Shown here one piece after another: positions 51,061-60,061 of a stretch of DNA of 64,000 bases (within the stretch, counting starts at the first letter, position 1; the number at the start of each line of letters is the position of its first letter). The stretch lies in the NCBI GenBank assembly GCA_910584065.1, contig CAJTZN010000011.1, positions 1 to 64,000 of the forward strand, written 5' to 3'. The DNA comes from an uncultured Eubacterium sp. GTDB lineage: Bacteria; Bacillota; Clostridia; Lachnospirales; Lachnospiraceae. The notes beneath the pieces are model-generated. The model saw nothing but the letters and a program-made list of their open reading frames with translations. It ran no database searches and was not told where the DNA came from. The position numbers and the translations under genes were made by a program.

Positions 51061-52287
51061 TTACTTTATTTCGTGTCGCCCCATCTCCTTCTTCTTTTTT
51101 ATTTCCTCCCGTTCCCGGATCATCCTCTTTTTAATCTTCATTTCCATGATTACTTTAAAAATGTGCATGAGCGCTGCTACGGTCGGCACTCCTAAAAACA
51201 TCCCGAGCACACCAAAATAAGCACCGCCTACTGTAATCCCGAAAATTACCCAAAGAGGTTTGATGCCTGTCAGATCCCCCAGTATTTTCGGCCCGAGGTA
51301 AAGTCCATCAAATTGCTGCAGCACCAGTATCATAATGACGTAAATGATCGCATATTTTGGCTCAATGACGAGATAGATAATAACGCCTGGAACAGCTCCG
51401 ATAAACGGTCCAAAATAAGGTATCATATTTGTGATTCCCACGATCAGGCTCAATAATAACGCATAAGGTAGGTTGATAATTGACATTACGATCAACGAAA
51501 GAACCCCGATGATAATGGAATCAATTGATTTTCCATACAAAAAACCATTAAAAATGCGGTTGCATTCACAAAATGTGTTCCAGATCACCGGCGCACTGTT
51601 TTTGCTGGTAAAAATATAAATCATCCTTCGTATTTCCTTCTTGATCTTGTCCTTATCAAGTATGATATAACAGGAAATAACGATGGCAAAAATAATATTG
51701 ATCAGACCAGCGATAAAAGATGCGGATATATTATACAAATACGGAAATACTACTTTGGCAATATCCGTTCCGTATCCAAATATATTTTCCGGCATGACTC
51801 GTTTTAACAATTCACTGATATCCTGCATCGGCAGAAACGGATAACGATTCTGTATTTCCTCTGTATTATTGACGAGATAACCATAACCTTTCCCCAGTGA
51901 TTTCGTCAATTCTTTCAGACTTTCCGAAACCTGGGGAACGATATATACGATGACGATCGTAACTGCACCCAAAAGAACAATATACGAGATTCCAACGCTC
52001 GTATATTTACACCATTTACTGTTCCGTCCCTTAAACACAATATTATCCAAAAAACCATTTATGCTATTTACGAGGGGATTGATAAGGAAAGAAAGAACAA
52101 CACCGAATATGAACGGCATGAGGATCTTGACGAGCCGTCCCAATTCATCCATCACCTTTTCCCAGTTCAGAATAATAGCGATCACAGCCGTACAGGCTCC
52201 CACAATGATCATCAGTGTTCCCGTATTCGTAAGAACAGAACGCAATGTTGCTTTTACTTTTTGGCTTGTCTTAATTTCTTTGTTCAT
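51061..52287 (-). CDS. AI-2E family (PerM/YtvI-like) membrane transporter
   Basis: A 408-residue protein with about eight membrane segments. The family pattern is visible: LMPFIFGVVLSFLINPLVN, the long extracytoplasmic loop (~120-195), FIAGLINIIFAIVISCYIILD, and NMIPYFGPFIGAVPGVII with the C-terminal GVLGMFLGVPTVAAL. Members export small molecules or Na+; the substrate here is unknown. Start at 52287, where GGAGG lies 5 nt upstream, rather than 52329. Divergent from tRNA-Lys. Confidence 0.9.
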   Translation of the reverse strand: MNKEIKTSQKVKATLRSVLTNTGTLMIIVGACTAVIAIILNWEKVMDELGRLVKILMPFIFGVVLSFLINPLVNSINGFLDNIVFKGRNSKWCKYTSVGISYIVLLGAVTIVIVYIVPQVSESLKELTKSLGKGYGYLVNNTEEIQNRYPFLPMQDISELLKRVMPENIFGYGTDIAKVVFPYLYNISASFIAGLINIIFAIVISCYIILDKDKIKKEIRRMIYIFTSKNSAPVIWNTFCECNRIFNGFLYGKSIDSIIIGVLSLIVMSIINLPYALLLSLIVGITNMIPYFGPFIGAVPGVIIYLVIEPKYAIIYVIMILVLQQFDGLYLGPKILGDLTGIKPLWVIFGITVGGAYFGVLGMFLGVPTVAALMHIFKVIMEMKIKKRMIREREEIKKKKEMGRHEIK

Positions 52288-52375
52288 ATTTACCTCCATA
52301 CGCGCTTGTTTTTTGCAAAATGTTTGCAAATTTCACAAATATTTCATTTTTTATATAAATTTAAGAAATTTACGC

Positions 52376-52404
52376 TTGATTTTTTTCATATTCTATTATA
52401 TAAT
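52376..52404 (+). promoter_or_regulatory. Promoter of tRNA-Lys
   Basis: TTGATT (52376-52381), 17 bp, TATAAT (52399-52404), 20 nt before the tRNA. Confidence 0.7.
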
Positions 52405-52424
52405 ATATCTCGTAGCTTAGATGA

Positions 52425-52497
52425 GCGCCTTTAGCTCAGTTGGTAGAGCACCTGACTCTTAATCAGGGTGTCTGGGGTTCGAACCCCCAAAGGCGTA
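52425..52497 (+). tRNA. tRNA-Lys (anticodon CTT)
   Basis: A 73-nt cloverleaf without encoded CCA: acceptor GCGCCTT/AAGGCGT (first pair G-T), D arm TAGCTCAGTTGGTAGAGCA, anticodon arm CTGA-CTCTTAA-TCAG with anticodon CTT, variable loop GGTGTC, T arm TGGGG-TTCGAAC-CCCCA, discriminator A. Reads AAG codons. Own promoter upstream and terminator downstream. Confidence 0.96.
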
Positions 52498-52503
52498 CTC
52501 CCG

Positions 52504-52549
52504 AGTCCTTGTTTGGCAGACCTGCAACTGCTGGGTAAGGGCTTTTTTT
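52504..52549 (+). terminator. Terminator of tRNA-Lys
   Basis: AGTCCTT (52504-52510) pairs with AAGGGCT (52537-52543) around an inner GCAG-CTGC fold, followed by seven T. Confidence 0.75.
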
Positions 52550-52578
52550 ATTGCCGGAAAAGCAAGTTACCTTAAGCT

Positions 52579-52614
52579 TTATGGTTAAGCAATTCAATAA
52601 CTGCTTAACCATAA
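52579..52614. repeat. Perfect inverted repeat downstream of the DUF4446 gene
   Basis: TTATGGTTAAGCA (52579-52591) and TGCTTAACCATAA (52602-52614) form a 13-bp stem with a 10-nt loop. It lies 14 nt past the DUF4446 stop (minus). No T-run follows, so terminator or other function is uncertain. Confidence 0.55.
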
Positions 52615-52627
52615 TTATAACAGCTAA

Positions 52628-53131
52628 CTATCTTCCCTGTGATTTTGCTTCTTCCAATGCCTGTCTTTCTTCCTCGGAAAGCGCCACAAAAACTTCTCCA
52701 CCCTTTACTTCTTTAATATAAGTATAACATCCTTCTGCATTCGAATGCATCGAATTTAAAATAAATCCATTATCTTCTTTCGTCAACAGTACGAGGACAA
52801 AACTCAACGTACCACCGATTTCTTTAAAGGCATCGTATTTAACGATCCCGATCTTCTGATATGTTCTCAAAAGATTGGCATCCATCCGCTTCATATGTTC
52901 ATCCAGCCTGTTCAATTCATCATTGATATAATCCATGTTTTGAAACTTCTTATGGAATGTATCTTCCAATGACTTGCCATCTGCTCCGTCCATAAATAAA
53001 AGATACCTCGTATTCAGCTTACTGATCTTTACTAACAGTACGACCAGCATGATGACCAATGCCACACAAATAACAGCCAATGTTACAATTACTATGTCTG
53101 ATTCAATTCCAAAATCTTTAAAACGAAACAT
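52628..53131 (-). CDS. DUF4446 family membrane protein
   Basis: A 167-residue protein with one N-terminal membrane segment (~14-36), a helical region with YLLFMDGADGKSLEDTFHKKF, and the family core KIGIVKYDAFKEIGGTLSFVLVLL, NGFILNSMHSNAEGCYTYIKEV. DUF4446 genes commonly follow parB in Clostridia, as here (27 nt gap). Function unknown; position suggests a link to chromosome segregation or division. Confidence 0.9.
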   Translation of the reverse strand: MFRFKDFGIESDIVIVTLAVICVALVIMLVVLLVKISKLNTRYLLFMDGADGKSLEDTFHKKFQNMDYINDELNRLDEHMKRMDANLLRTYQKIGIVKYDAFKEIGGTLSFVLVLLTKEDNGFILNSMHSNAEGCYTYIKEVKGGEVFVALSEEERQALEEAKSQGR

Positions 53132-53158
53132 GTTCCTCTCTCCTATCGAATATATGTT

Positions 53159-54028
53159 CTAGTTGTTTAGCAGTGCCACGATCTTTTCCAAATCCTCCGG
53201 CGTATAATACTCAATTTCGATTTTACCCGCTTTTTCGGATCTTCGATTTATCGTTACTTTTGTACCGGTGATCATCTTCAGCTGCTCTTCCAGATCCCGA
53301 TAGACAAAATCATTTTTTAATTCTTCTTTTTTCTTCTTCGGCGTCTCTTTTCTGTCAAATGACTTGATCAGTTTTTCTGTTTCCCGTACACTGAGTTTTT
53401 CATCAAATATTTTCATGGCAACGCTATACTGCTGTTCATTATCTTTAATGGCAAGAAGTGCCCTGGCATGTCCACTGGAAATATTTTCATCAATCAGCAT
53501 TTCCTGCACGCGCTCATCTAATTTCAGCAGTCTCAGTGAATTGGTGATCGCGGTCCGGCTTTTCGAAACGCGCTCAGCCACTTCATCCTGTTTCAAACTG
53601 TATTCCTTTACCAGTCTCTGATAAGCCATCGCTTCTTCAATAGGATTCAGGTCTTCACGCTGAATATTTTCGATCAGGGCGATTTCCATGATTTCCTGTG
53701 GGGAGTAATCCTTTACTACAACTGGAACTTCTTTTAACCCAGCAAGCTTGGCAGCGCGCCATCGACGTTCCCCGGCGATGATTTCAAAGTAATCGTCCTT
53801 TTTCATCACCACGAGCGGCTGCACGATTCCATGTTGCTTGATGGATTCTGACAATTCGATCAGTGAATCCTCATTAAATGATTTTCTCGGCTGATCCTTA
53901 TTCGGTTCAACCTTATTAATATCAACTAATTCTTCTGATTTCACGATTACTTCCGCTGGTGCGGGCTTCACTGTTTTATTTGGTATAAGGGTATCCAAAC
54001 CTTTACCCAATCCCGTCTTTTTTGTCAT
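53159..54028 (-). CDS. parB: Chromosome partitioning protein ParB (Spo0J)
   Basis: A 289-residue CTPase clamp that loads at parS. It has the N-terminal CTP-binding ParB motif (ELSESIKQHGIVQPLVVMKK, GERRWRAAKLAGLKEVPVVV, ENIQREDLNPIEEAMAYQRL), a helix-turn-helix (LKQDEVAERVSKSRTAITNSLRLL) and a C-terminal dimer domain. Lies 3 nt after the parA stop. Two exact parS sites lie 0.9 and 1.8 kb upstream. Confidence 0.97.
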   Translation of the reverse strand: MTKKTGLGKGLDTLIPNKTVKPAPAEVIVKSEELVDINKVEPNKDQPRKSFNEDSLIELSESIKQHGIVQPLVVMKKDDYFEIIAGERRWRAAKLAGLKEVPVVVKDYSPQEIMEIALIENIQREDLNPIEEAMAYQRLVKEYSLKQDEVAERVSKSRTAITNSLRLLKLDERVQEMLIDENISSGHARALLAIKDNEQQYSVAMKIFDEKLSVRETEKLIKSFDRKETPKKKKEELKNDFVYRDLEEQLKMITGTKVTINRRSEKAGKIEIEYYTPEDLEKIVALLNN

Positions 54029-54031
54029 TTT

Positions 54032-54805
54032 CTACTGATCCCCTCTTTCTATCATTTCTTCTGCCAGTGCCCGATAAGCTTTCGCACCAGTAGACTTACT
54101 ATCATATATATTGATCGGTAGTCCATAACTTGGCGCCTCTGCAAGTCTCACACTTCTCGGGATGATCGTATTATATATATTCTGGTTCAGATTTTCCCTT
54201 ACATTTTCGATAACCTGCAGCGATAGATTTGTTCTGCCGTCGTACATAGTAAAAACAACTCCATCAATTTCCAGTTTGGGGTTCAGCCGTTCTTTTACCA
54301 AATTGATCGTATAGATCAATTGACTAAGTCCTTCCAAAGCATAGTACTCACATTGGATGGGAACGAGGACGGCATCTGCCGTTGTCATTGAATTGATCGT
54401 CAGTGAATTAAGTGATGGCGGGCAATCAATCAGAATATAATCATAATCATCTTTTCTTTCTTCGATCTTTTTAGATAAAATATAATTACGGTCTTCCATA
54501 TCTAACGTTTCAATTTCCACTCCTGCCAGATTCACATTAGCTGGAAGTACATCCAAATGTTCCAGTACATTTTTCTGTACACACTCATCAAAGGAATTCA
54601 TTCCGATCATAAGTTGATAAATGGTATACTCCAATGCATCTTTCTCAACACCTAAACCGCTCGAAGCATTTCCCTGTGGATCCAGGTCAATCATAAGTAC
54701 CTTTTTCCCTTTTTCAGCTAATGCAGCAGCTAAATTTATTGTTGTTGTTGTTTTACCAACACCGCCTTTTTGGTTAGCGATTGCGATTATTTTATTTTTC
54801 ATCAT
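54032..54805 (-). CDS. parA: Chromosome partitioning ATPase ParA (Soj)
   Basis: A 257-residue deviant Walker ATPase: IIAIANQKGGVGKTTTTINLA with the signature Lys, DLDPQGNASSGLG, DYILIDCPPSLNSLTINSM, and PIQCEYYALEGLSQL. With ParB it moves origins and, in Bacillus, controls DnaA activity. Start at 54805, where AAGGA lies 6 nt upstream; the 54820 start would place that site inside the gene. Confidence 0.96.
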   Translation of the reverse strand: MMKNKIIAIANQKGGVGKTTTTINLAAALAEKGKKVLMIDLDPQGNASSGLGVEKDALEYTIYQLMIGMNSFDECVQKNVLEHLDVLPANVNLAGVEIETLDMEDRNYILSKKIEERKDDYDYILIDCPPSLNSLTINSMTTADAVLVPIQCEYYALEGLSQLIYTINLVKERLNPKLEIDGVVFTMYDGRTNLSLQVIENVRENLNQNIYNTIIPRSVRLAEAPSYGLPINIYDSKSTGAKAYRALAEEMIERGDQ

Positions 54806-54818
54806 TCTTTTTCCTTCC

Positions 54819-54842
54819 ATGCGCGCCCTTTATTTTGCGCAT
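54819..54842. repeat. ATGCGC inverted element, copy 1, at the parA start
   Basis: ATGCGCG...TTTTGCGCAT. On the reverse strand it reads almost the same as the element at 54920-54942, so the two are inverted copies flanking the parA promoter interval. Confidence 0.45.
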
Positions 54843-54919
54843 TTTTCTCATATTTTATTATAACACCAATCGGGATTATTTGCTAGTTTTATATTTAAAA
54901 AAATAAATTAAATTATGTA

Positions 54920-54942
54920 ATGCGCAAATGAAAGGTGCGCAT
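54920..54942. repeat. ATGCGC inverted element, copy 2, upstream of parA
   Basis: ATGCGCAAATG...GGTGCGCAT, inverted copy of 54819-54842. It lies 12 nt from a parS site. Candidate operator for autoregulation of parA-parB; not a motif that I can name. Confidence 0.45.
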
Positions 54943-54953
54943 ACAACGTTGAA

Positions 54954-54969
54954 TGTTTCACGTGAAACA
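54954..54969. promoter_or_regulatory. parS site
   Basis: TGTTTCACGTGAAACA, an exact 16-bp match to the bacterial parS consensus, between rsmG and parA. ParB nucleation site. Confidence 0.97.
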
Positions 54970-54983
54970 TTTTAAATCTTTCT

Positions 54984-55685
54984 CTATAATGGATTCTTCT
55001 TTGGTTTTCCTGCTCTCCTCGGATATTTCAAAGGTGTTATTTCCTTTTTACTGATTTCCAATATATATCTTTGAAAATCTGATTCATCTGCCAATTCAAT
55101 CAATTGTTTGATATCACAATTCAAAAGTTTTAATGCGTTACGAGCCTCTTCTATTTCTTCCTGCACTTTTACACTTTTATATAATAAAAGTGATCCATCC
55201 TTTTTTACAAATGGAGAACAATATTCCAATAATATGGGAAGTGCTGCTACTGCCCTGGAAATACAGAAATCATACTTTTCCCGGAAATCCTCATTTCTTC
55301 CGAAGTCTTCCGCTCGCCCGTGAACCACTGTCACATGATCCAATCCTAATTCTTCTACTACAAGTGATAAAAAATGGATTCTCTTATTCAGAGAATCCAT
55401 TAATAGAAATTCAGAATCTCTCAAAATAATAGAAAGCGGTATACCGGGAAAACCTGCACCCGTTCCAATATCAATGATCTTCTTTCCCCTAAATAGATCA
55501 TTTGGATATTTTGAAAGCAATAAACAACTGTCTAAAAAATGTTTCTTAATCACCTCTTGATAATCAACAATCGTAGTCAAATTTACTTTCTGATTCCATT
55601 CTATCAAAAGTTGATAATATTTTTCAAACTGCATAAATTGCTGGTCATTGATTTCAATTGCATATTTCATAAATAATTGTTTCAT
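54984..55685 (-). CDS. rsmG: 16S rRNA (guanine527-N7)-methyltransferase
   Basis: A 233-residue SAM-dependent enzyme. Seen: KHFLDSCLLLSKYP, IIDIGTGAGFPGIPLSIILRDSEF (SAM site), LNKRIHFLSLVVEELGL, ISRAVAALPILLEYCSPFVKK, and a C-terminal basic YPRRAGKPKKNPL. GGAGG lies 6 nt before the ATG. Normal length. Part of the mnmE-mnmG-rsmG origin cluster, with parS sites on both sides. Confidence 0.96.
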   Translation of the reverse strand: MKQLFMKYAIEINDQQFMQFEKYYQLLIEWNQKVNLTTIVDYQEVIKKHFLDSCLLLSKYPNDLFRGKKIIDIGTGAGFPGIPLSIILRDSEFLLMDSLNKRIHFLSLVVEELGLDHVTVVHGRAEDFGRNEDFREKYDFCISRAVAALPILLEYCSPFVKKDGSLLLYKSVKVQEEIEEARNALKLLNCDIKQLIELADESDFQRYILEISKKEITPLKYPRRAGKPKKNPL

Positions 55686-55790
55686 TTTTTTCCTCCATGC
55701 GTATATAAACTCGCAAAGTAAAAAATATATTTTTCACTCTTTCTTCCATACACCATATTCAATTAATATAAAAAGCGAAATTATGTGAAA

Positions 55791-55806
55791 TGTTTCACGT
55801 GAAACA
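55791..55806. promoter_or_regulatory. parS site overlapping the mnmG stop codon
   Basis: TGTTTCACGTGAAACA, exact parS. The mnmG TGA stop (55797-55795) lies within it, so the last codons of mnmG are constrained by the site. Confidence 0.97.
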
Positions 55807-57681
55807 TCCCTGTAAATACACAAGCAAAACCGATATATCTGCCGGAGAAACGCCAGAAATTCTCGCCGCCTGTCCCACCGATTCAGGACGTATGTCAGAC
55901 AATTTCTGAACGGCCTCTTTTCTTAAACTATTGATTTTTGTATAATCAATATCTTTTGGTATTCGACGACGCTCCAGTTTTTTAAACTGCTTCACCTGTT
56001 TCCACTGACGCTCAATATATCCTTCATATTTTATATTGATATTTACCTGTTCACAAACATCTTCTGGCAGACTCTTTCTGGCTTCATCAATTGACGAAAT
56101 CTTATCATAATCCAATTCCGGTCTGCGAATCAATTCTGCCAGTGTGATTCCTGACTGTAACGGAGTGCTCTCATATTGTTTTAGTAATTTCTGCACTTTT
56201 TCTGTTCCGCCCACCGATGTACTTTTAATACGGTCAATTTCTTCTTCGATCAATCTCTGCTTTTCCATTAACCTCTCGTATCTTTCTTCCTCAATCAACC
56301 CAATCTCGTAACCGAGTGGAGTGAGCCGCAAATCAGCATTATCCTGCCGAAGCAATAAACGATATTCCGCGCGTGAAGTCATCATCCGATATGGCTCGTT
56401 CGTTCCTTTTGTAACAAGATCATCAATCAGCACACCGATATATGCTTGTGAACGATCAAGGATCAAAGGCTCTTTTCCCCGCATCTTTCTTGCTGCATTG
56501 ATTCCAGCCATCAATCCCTGCGCTGCTGCTTCCTCATATCCTGAACTGCCATTTGCCTGACCCGCACTATATAACCCTTCTATTTTTTTTAATTCTAAAG
56601 TAGGTTTACACTCCAAAGAATCAATACAATCATACTCGATTGCATAAGCATTTCTGACAATGCGGGCCTGTTCCAATCCCGGTACGGAATGATACATATC
56701 TGCCTGCACATCTTCAGGAAGTGAACTGGACATTCCGCCTATGTATACTTCCGATGTGTATAAACCTTCTGGCTCGATAAATACCTGATGTCTGTTCTTA
56801 TCAGAAAAGCGAACGACCTTATCCTCAATCGAAGGACAATACCGGGGCCCCGTCCCTTTTATCACACCGGAATAAAGAGGTGATCGGTCCAGATTATTCC
56901 GTATGATTTCATGTGTTCCTTCATTTGTATAAGTAAGCCAGCACTTGATCTGTTCTCGGCTCAGATCCTCCGCCCGATTTGTAAAAGAAAAGGGAACGAT
57001 CTTTTCATCTCCGTACTGTGGTTCCATTTTAGAATAATCTACTGTATTCCCATCAATCCTCGCGGGCGTCCCTGTTTTAAACCTTCGAATGCTGATACCA
57101 TGCTGTTCCAAACTATCCGAAAGATGATTTGCCGCCATCAGACCATTCGGCCCGGTAAAAGTAGAAACATCTCCGGTAATACATTTTGCCTTTAAATACG
57201 TACCAGTACAAAGAATACATACGCTGCATTCATAGACGGCGCCGGTATACGTTTTGACTGCTTCTATTTTTCCATTATCAATAATAAGTTCCGTTACCTC
57301 ACCCTGCTTCACCGTTATGTTACCATTATTTTCCAATTTTTGTCGCATCAAATCACTATACGCTTTTTTATCTGCCTGCGCCCGAAGTGAATGTACAGCA
57401 GGTCCTTTTGACTTGTTCAGCATCTTACTTTGAATAAAAGTGGAATCGATGTTTTTACCCATCTCACCCCCCAGCGCATCAATTTCTTTTACTAAATGAC
57501 CTTTTGACGAACCGCCAATATTGGGATTACAGGGCATGAGCGCGATACTGTCTACACTCACGGTAAAAATAATAGTTTGAAAACCAAGCCGTGCCAGAGC
57601 CAGCGCAGCTTCACATCCGGCATGACCCGCACCTACGACTACCGCATCATATCGTTCCCTCAATTCTCTCTGCAAACTCAT
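55795..57681 (-). CDS. mnmG: tRNA uridine 5-carboxymethylaminomethyl modification protein MnmG
   Basis: A 628-residue FAD protein that with MnmE installs cmnm5 at wobble U34. Seen: DAVVVGAGHAGCEAALALARLG (FAD), MPCNPNIGGSSKGHLVKEIDALGGEMG, RFKTGTPARIDG, YCPSIEDKVVRFSDK, LYSAGQANGSSGYEEAAAQGL. Normal length. Ends inside a parS site. Preceded by mnmE with a 71-nt gap. Confidence 0.97.
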   Translation of the reverse strand: MSLQRELRERYDAVVVGAGHAGCEAALALARLGFQTIIFTVSVDSIALMPCNPNIGGSSKGHLVKEIDALGGEMGKNIDSTFIQSKMLNKSKGPAVHSLRAQADKKAYSDLMRQKLENNGNITVKQGEVTELIIDNGKIEAVKTYTGAVYECSVCILCTGTYLKAKCITGDVSTFTGPNGLMAANHLSDSLEQHGISIRRFKTGTPARIDGNTVDYSKMEPQYGDEKIVPFSFTNRAEDLSREQIKCWLTYTNEGTHEIIRNNLDRSPLYSGVIKGTGPRYCPSIEDKVVRFSDKNRHQVFIEPEGLYTSEVYIGGMSSSLPEDVQADMYHSVPGLEQARIVRNAYAIEYDCIDSLECKPTLELKKIEGLYSAGQANGSSGYEEAAAQGLMAGINAARKMRGKEPLILDRSQAYIGVLIDDLVTKGTNEPYRMMTSRAEYRLLLRQDNADLRLTPLGYEIGLIEEERYERLMEKQRLIEEEIDRIKSTSVGGTEKVQKLLKQYESTPLQSGITLAELIRRPELDYDKISSIDEARKSLPEDVCEQVNINIKYEGYIERQWKQVKQFKKLERRRIPKDIDYTKINSLRKEAVQKLSDIRPESVGQAARISGVSPADISVLLVYLQGCFT

Positions 57682-57752
57682 CTTCCTTTTCCCCTTATCA
57701 TCTTCTTCTATCTTTTACTTACATGTTCCAAAACATGATCCCAAATTTACAG

Positions 57753-59189
57753 TTATTTTCCCATACAAAATTTCCGGAAAATCGTATCGGCTAATTCATC
57801 ATCCAAACTCTCCCCAATCATAGTGCCCAGACTTTCATACGCACTCATCAGATCAATCGTATAAAAATCTTCTCCCATATCCAGATCCAAACTTTCCTTA
57901 ACATTTTTTAAACTGTCATAACTTGAAACAACTGCCTGTTTCTGTCTTTCATTGGAAATATAAATTTCGTCATTAAACGAAAGATGATCCAAATAAAACT
58001 GCTCCTTGATATACTGCTCCAGCTCGTCTTTTCCGCTACCGGTCAGTGCAGAAAAAGAAATCACTTTTTTATCCGTATATTTTTTAATATCCTCTTCCTG
58101 AACTTTCACATGAAGATCATTTTTATTCAGGAGAACGACACTATTCATCTCAGATATATCCAACAGTAAATTTTTATCTGCTTCCGTTAATTCACTACTT
58201 CCATCAATGATCAAAATGCAAAAATCGGCCCTCTCCAAATTCTCCTTCGCGCGCTCAATGCCAATTTTTTCCACCGGGTCGTCGGTATCGTGGATACCAG
58301 CCGTATCGATCAGATGAAGAAGCAGATCCCCCAGACGTACATCTTCCTCCAGCGTATCGCGGGTCGTACCGGGAACATTAGTTACAATCGCACGATCAGT
58401 CCCCAGTATGGCGTTCAGAAAAGAAGACTTCCCGACATTCGGTTTTCCTATGATCACGGTTTGGACTCCCTGCCGGATCAAGCGTCCATTCCGGTAATTT
58501 TCTATCATCTTCTTTAATTCCGACATAGCGTATAAAATATTTTGTTCAAACTTCTCCCGGAATCCATCCATACTCAGATGTTCCGGATCATCCAATGCCG
58601 CCTCGATAAATGCCACGTCATCCAGAATCATGCTGCGAATTTCTTTCACCTTATATTTGATGATCCCATTTAACTGACTGACCGAACTCTCCAGCGCGTA
58701 TCTGCTCTTCGACTCGATCAGATCCATCACCGCTTCCGCCTGGGAGAGATCAATCCTTCCATTTAAAAAAGCGCGTTTCGTAAATTCACCCGGCTCCGCC
58801 ATACGAATTCCGTTTGATAAAAGAAGATCAAGGATTTCCTGGCAGACAAGAGCGCTGCCATGGCACTGGATTTCAACCACATCTTCTCTCGTATAGCTGT
58901 TTGGTTCCCGCATGATCAGAACAAGAACCTCATCGATCACCTTTCCTGACCCTTCAGCCAAATATGCGTCATCCGTCAAATGTGACTTATCTCCCACACG
59001 CCTCTTATCAACCACATGACCATAATGAACCGTATGACTCCCAAACTCCGACAATTTCTTCGATGAAAATGACAAGATACCTTCTGTCTTTTCTACCGCC
59101 TCTTTTCCGCTGATCCGGATAATACTCACGCCTCCGCCGGTGGAAGCTGTAGCGATCGCAGCGATCGTATCAGATTGAGACTGAAACAT
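57753..59189 (-). CDS. mnmE: tRNA modification GTPase MnmE
   Basis: A 478-residue GTPase, partner of MnmG. N-terminal folate-binding domain (SDTIAAIATASTGGGVSIIRISG), helical domain, G domain (GKPNVGKSSFLNAIL, DTAGIHDT, NKND) and the C-terminal FCMGK with the conserved Cys. Start at ATG 59189 (GGGG 10 nt upstream), although a TTG at 59195 is also open. Normal length. Confidence 0.97.
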   Translation of the reverse strand: MFQSQSDTIAAIATASTGGGVSIIRISGKEAVEKTEGILSFSSKKLSEFGSHTVHYGHVVDKRRVGDKSHLTDDAYLAEGSGKVIDEVLVLIMREPNSYTREDVVEIQCHGSALVCQEILDLLLSNGIRMAEPGEFTKRAFLNGRIDLSQAEAVMDLIESKSRYALESSVSQLNGIIKYKVKEIRSMILDDVAFIEAALDDPEHLSMDGFREKFEQNILYAMSELKKMIENYRNGRLIRQGVQTVIIGKPNVGKSSFLNAILGTDRAIVTNVPGTTRDTLEEDVRLGDLLLHLIDTAGIHDTDDPVEKIGIERAKENLERADFCILIIDGSSELTEADKNLLLDISEMNSVVLLNKNDLHVKVQEEDIKKYTDKKVISFSALTGSGKDELEQYIKEQFYLDHLSFNDEIYISNERQKQAVVSSYDSLKNVKESLDLDMGEDFYTIDLMSAYESLGTMIGESLDDELADTIFRKFCMGK

Positions 59190-59268
59190 ACGCAAGATTC
59201 CCCTTTTACATAAAAATTAAAATGGCTAAAAGGCTGAATCCGCAGATTCAGCCTCAAAAGTCATAGAT

Positions 59269-60030
59269 TCAATCTTCATTTTCCTTATAGGAATGATTCC
59301 GTCCATTCCCACGATTGTAATTTTTGTTATAAGACTTCCGTCTATTATTATTGTTATAATTCTTTTTCCGGTAATTATTGTATTTCCGCGGCATATCCGC
59401 ATATTCCTTTGATACGGTCACAACCACTTTCCGGAACGGCTCCTCTCCTTCACTATAAGTTTCCACATATTTATCATTCTGCAGTGTGGAGTGGATGATC
59501 CGCCTCTCATATGGATTCATTGGTTCCAGATACGCCGGTTTATGCGTCTTCTTAACCTTGCTCGCTATATTTTTCGCCAGATTTTCAATCGTCTCACGTC
59601 TTCGCTGACGGTAATTTTCCGTGTCCATCTTAATCTTCACGTAATTCTCGATATCTTTATTTGCCACCAATGACGTTAAGTATTGGATCGAATCAAGCGT
59701 CTGTCCTCTCTTACCGATCAGAACGCCCATCTCTTCACCCTTCAATTCAATGTCGATCACGCTCTCTTCTTCATTGTACTCCATCACAACTTCAACATGG
59801 ATACCCATATGAAGAAATAGTTTATCCAAAAAATTCTTTACGACTTCATCTACACTTTCCTTTTTACAAACCCGAATCCTCGCGGGCTTGCTAAACATCC
59901 CGAGAAATCCGCTGCTCTCTTTTTCAAGTACTTCATACTCCACCTGATCGCTCGTTGCTTCCAGTTTTATCAACGCCTCTGTCAAGGCTTCATCAACCGT
60001 TTTTGCAGTAAACTCAAGCCAATTTGACAT
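59269..60030 (-). CDS. jag: RNA-binding protein Jag/KhpB
   Basis: A 253-residue protein with Jag_N (residues 1-52, AKTVDEALTEALIKLEATSD), KH (~75-150, GVLIGKRGQTLDSIQYLTSL) and R3H (~155-215, IHSTLQNDKYVETYSEGEEPFRKVV) domains, followed by an Asn/Tyr/Lys/Arg-rich tail unusual in its repetitiveness (YNNNNRRKSYNKNYNRG). KhpB binds mRNAs and affects cell elongation and division. GGAGG lies 7 nt before the ATG. Standard place after yidC. Confidence 0.94.
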   Translation of the reverse strand: MSNWLEFTAKTVDEALTEALIKLEATSDQVEYEVLEKESSGFLGMFSKPARIRVCKKESVDEVVKNFLDKLFLHMGIHVEVVMEYNEEESVIDIELKGEEMGVLIGKRGQTLDSIQYLTSLVANKDIENYVKIKMDTENYRQRRRETIENLAKNIASKVKKTHKPAYLEPMNPYERRIIHSTLQNDKYVETYSEGEEPFRKVVVTVSKEYADMPRKYNNYRKKNYNNNNRRKSYNKNYNRGNGRNHSYKENED

Positions 60031-60061
60031 ATTAATTCCTCCATTCTGTCAACACAGTACT

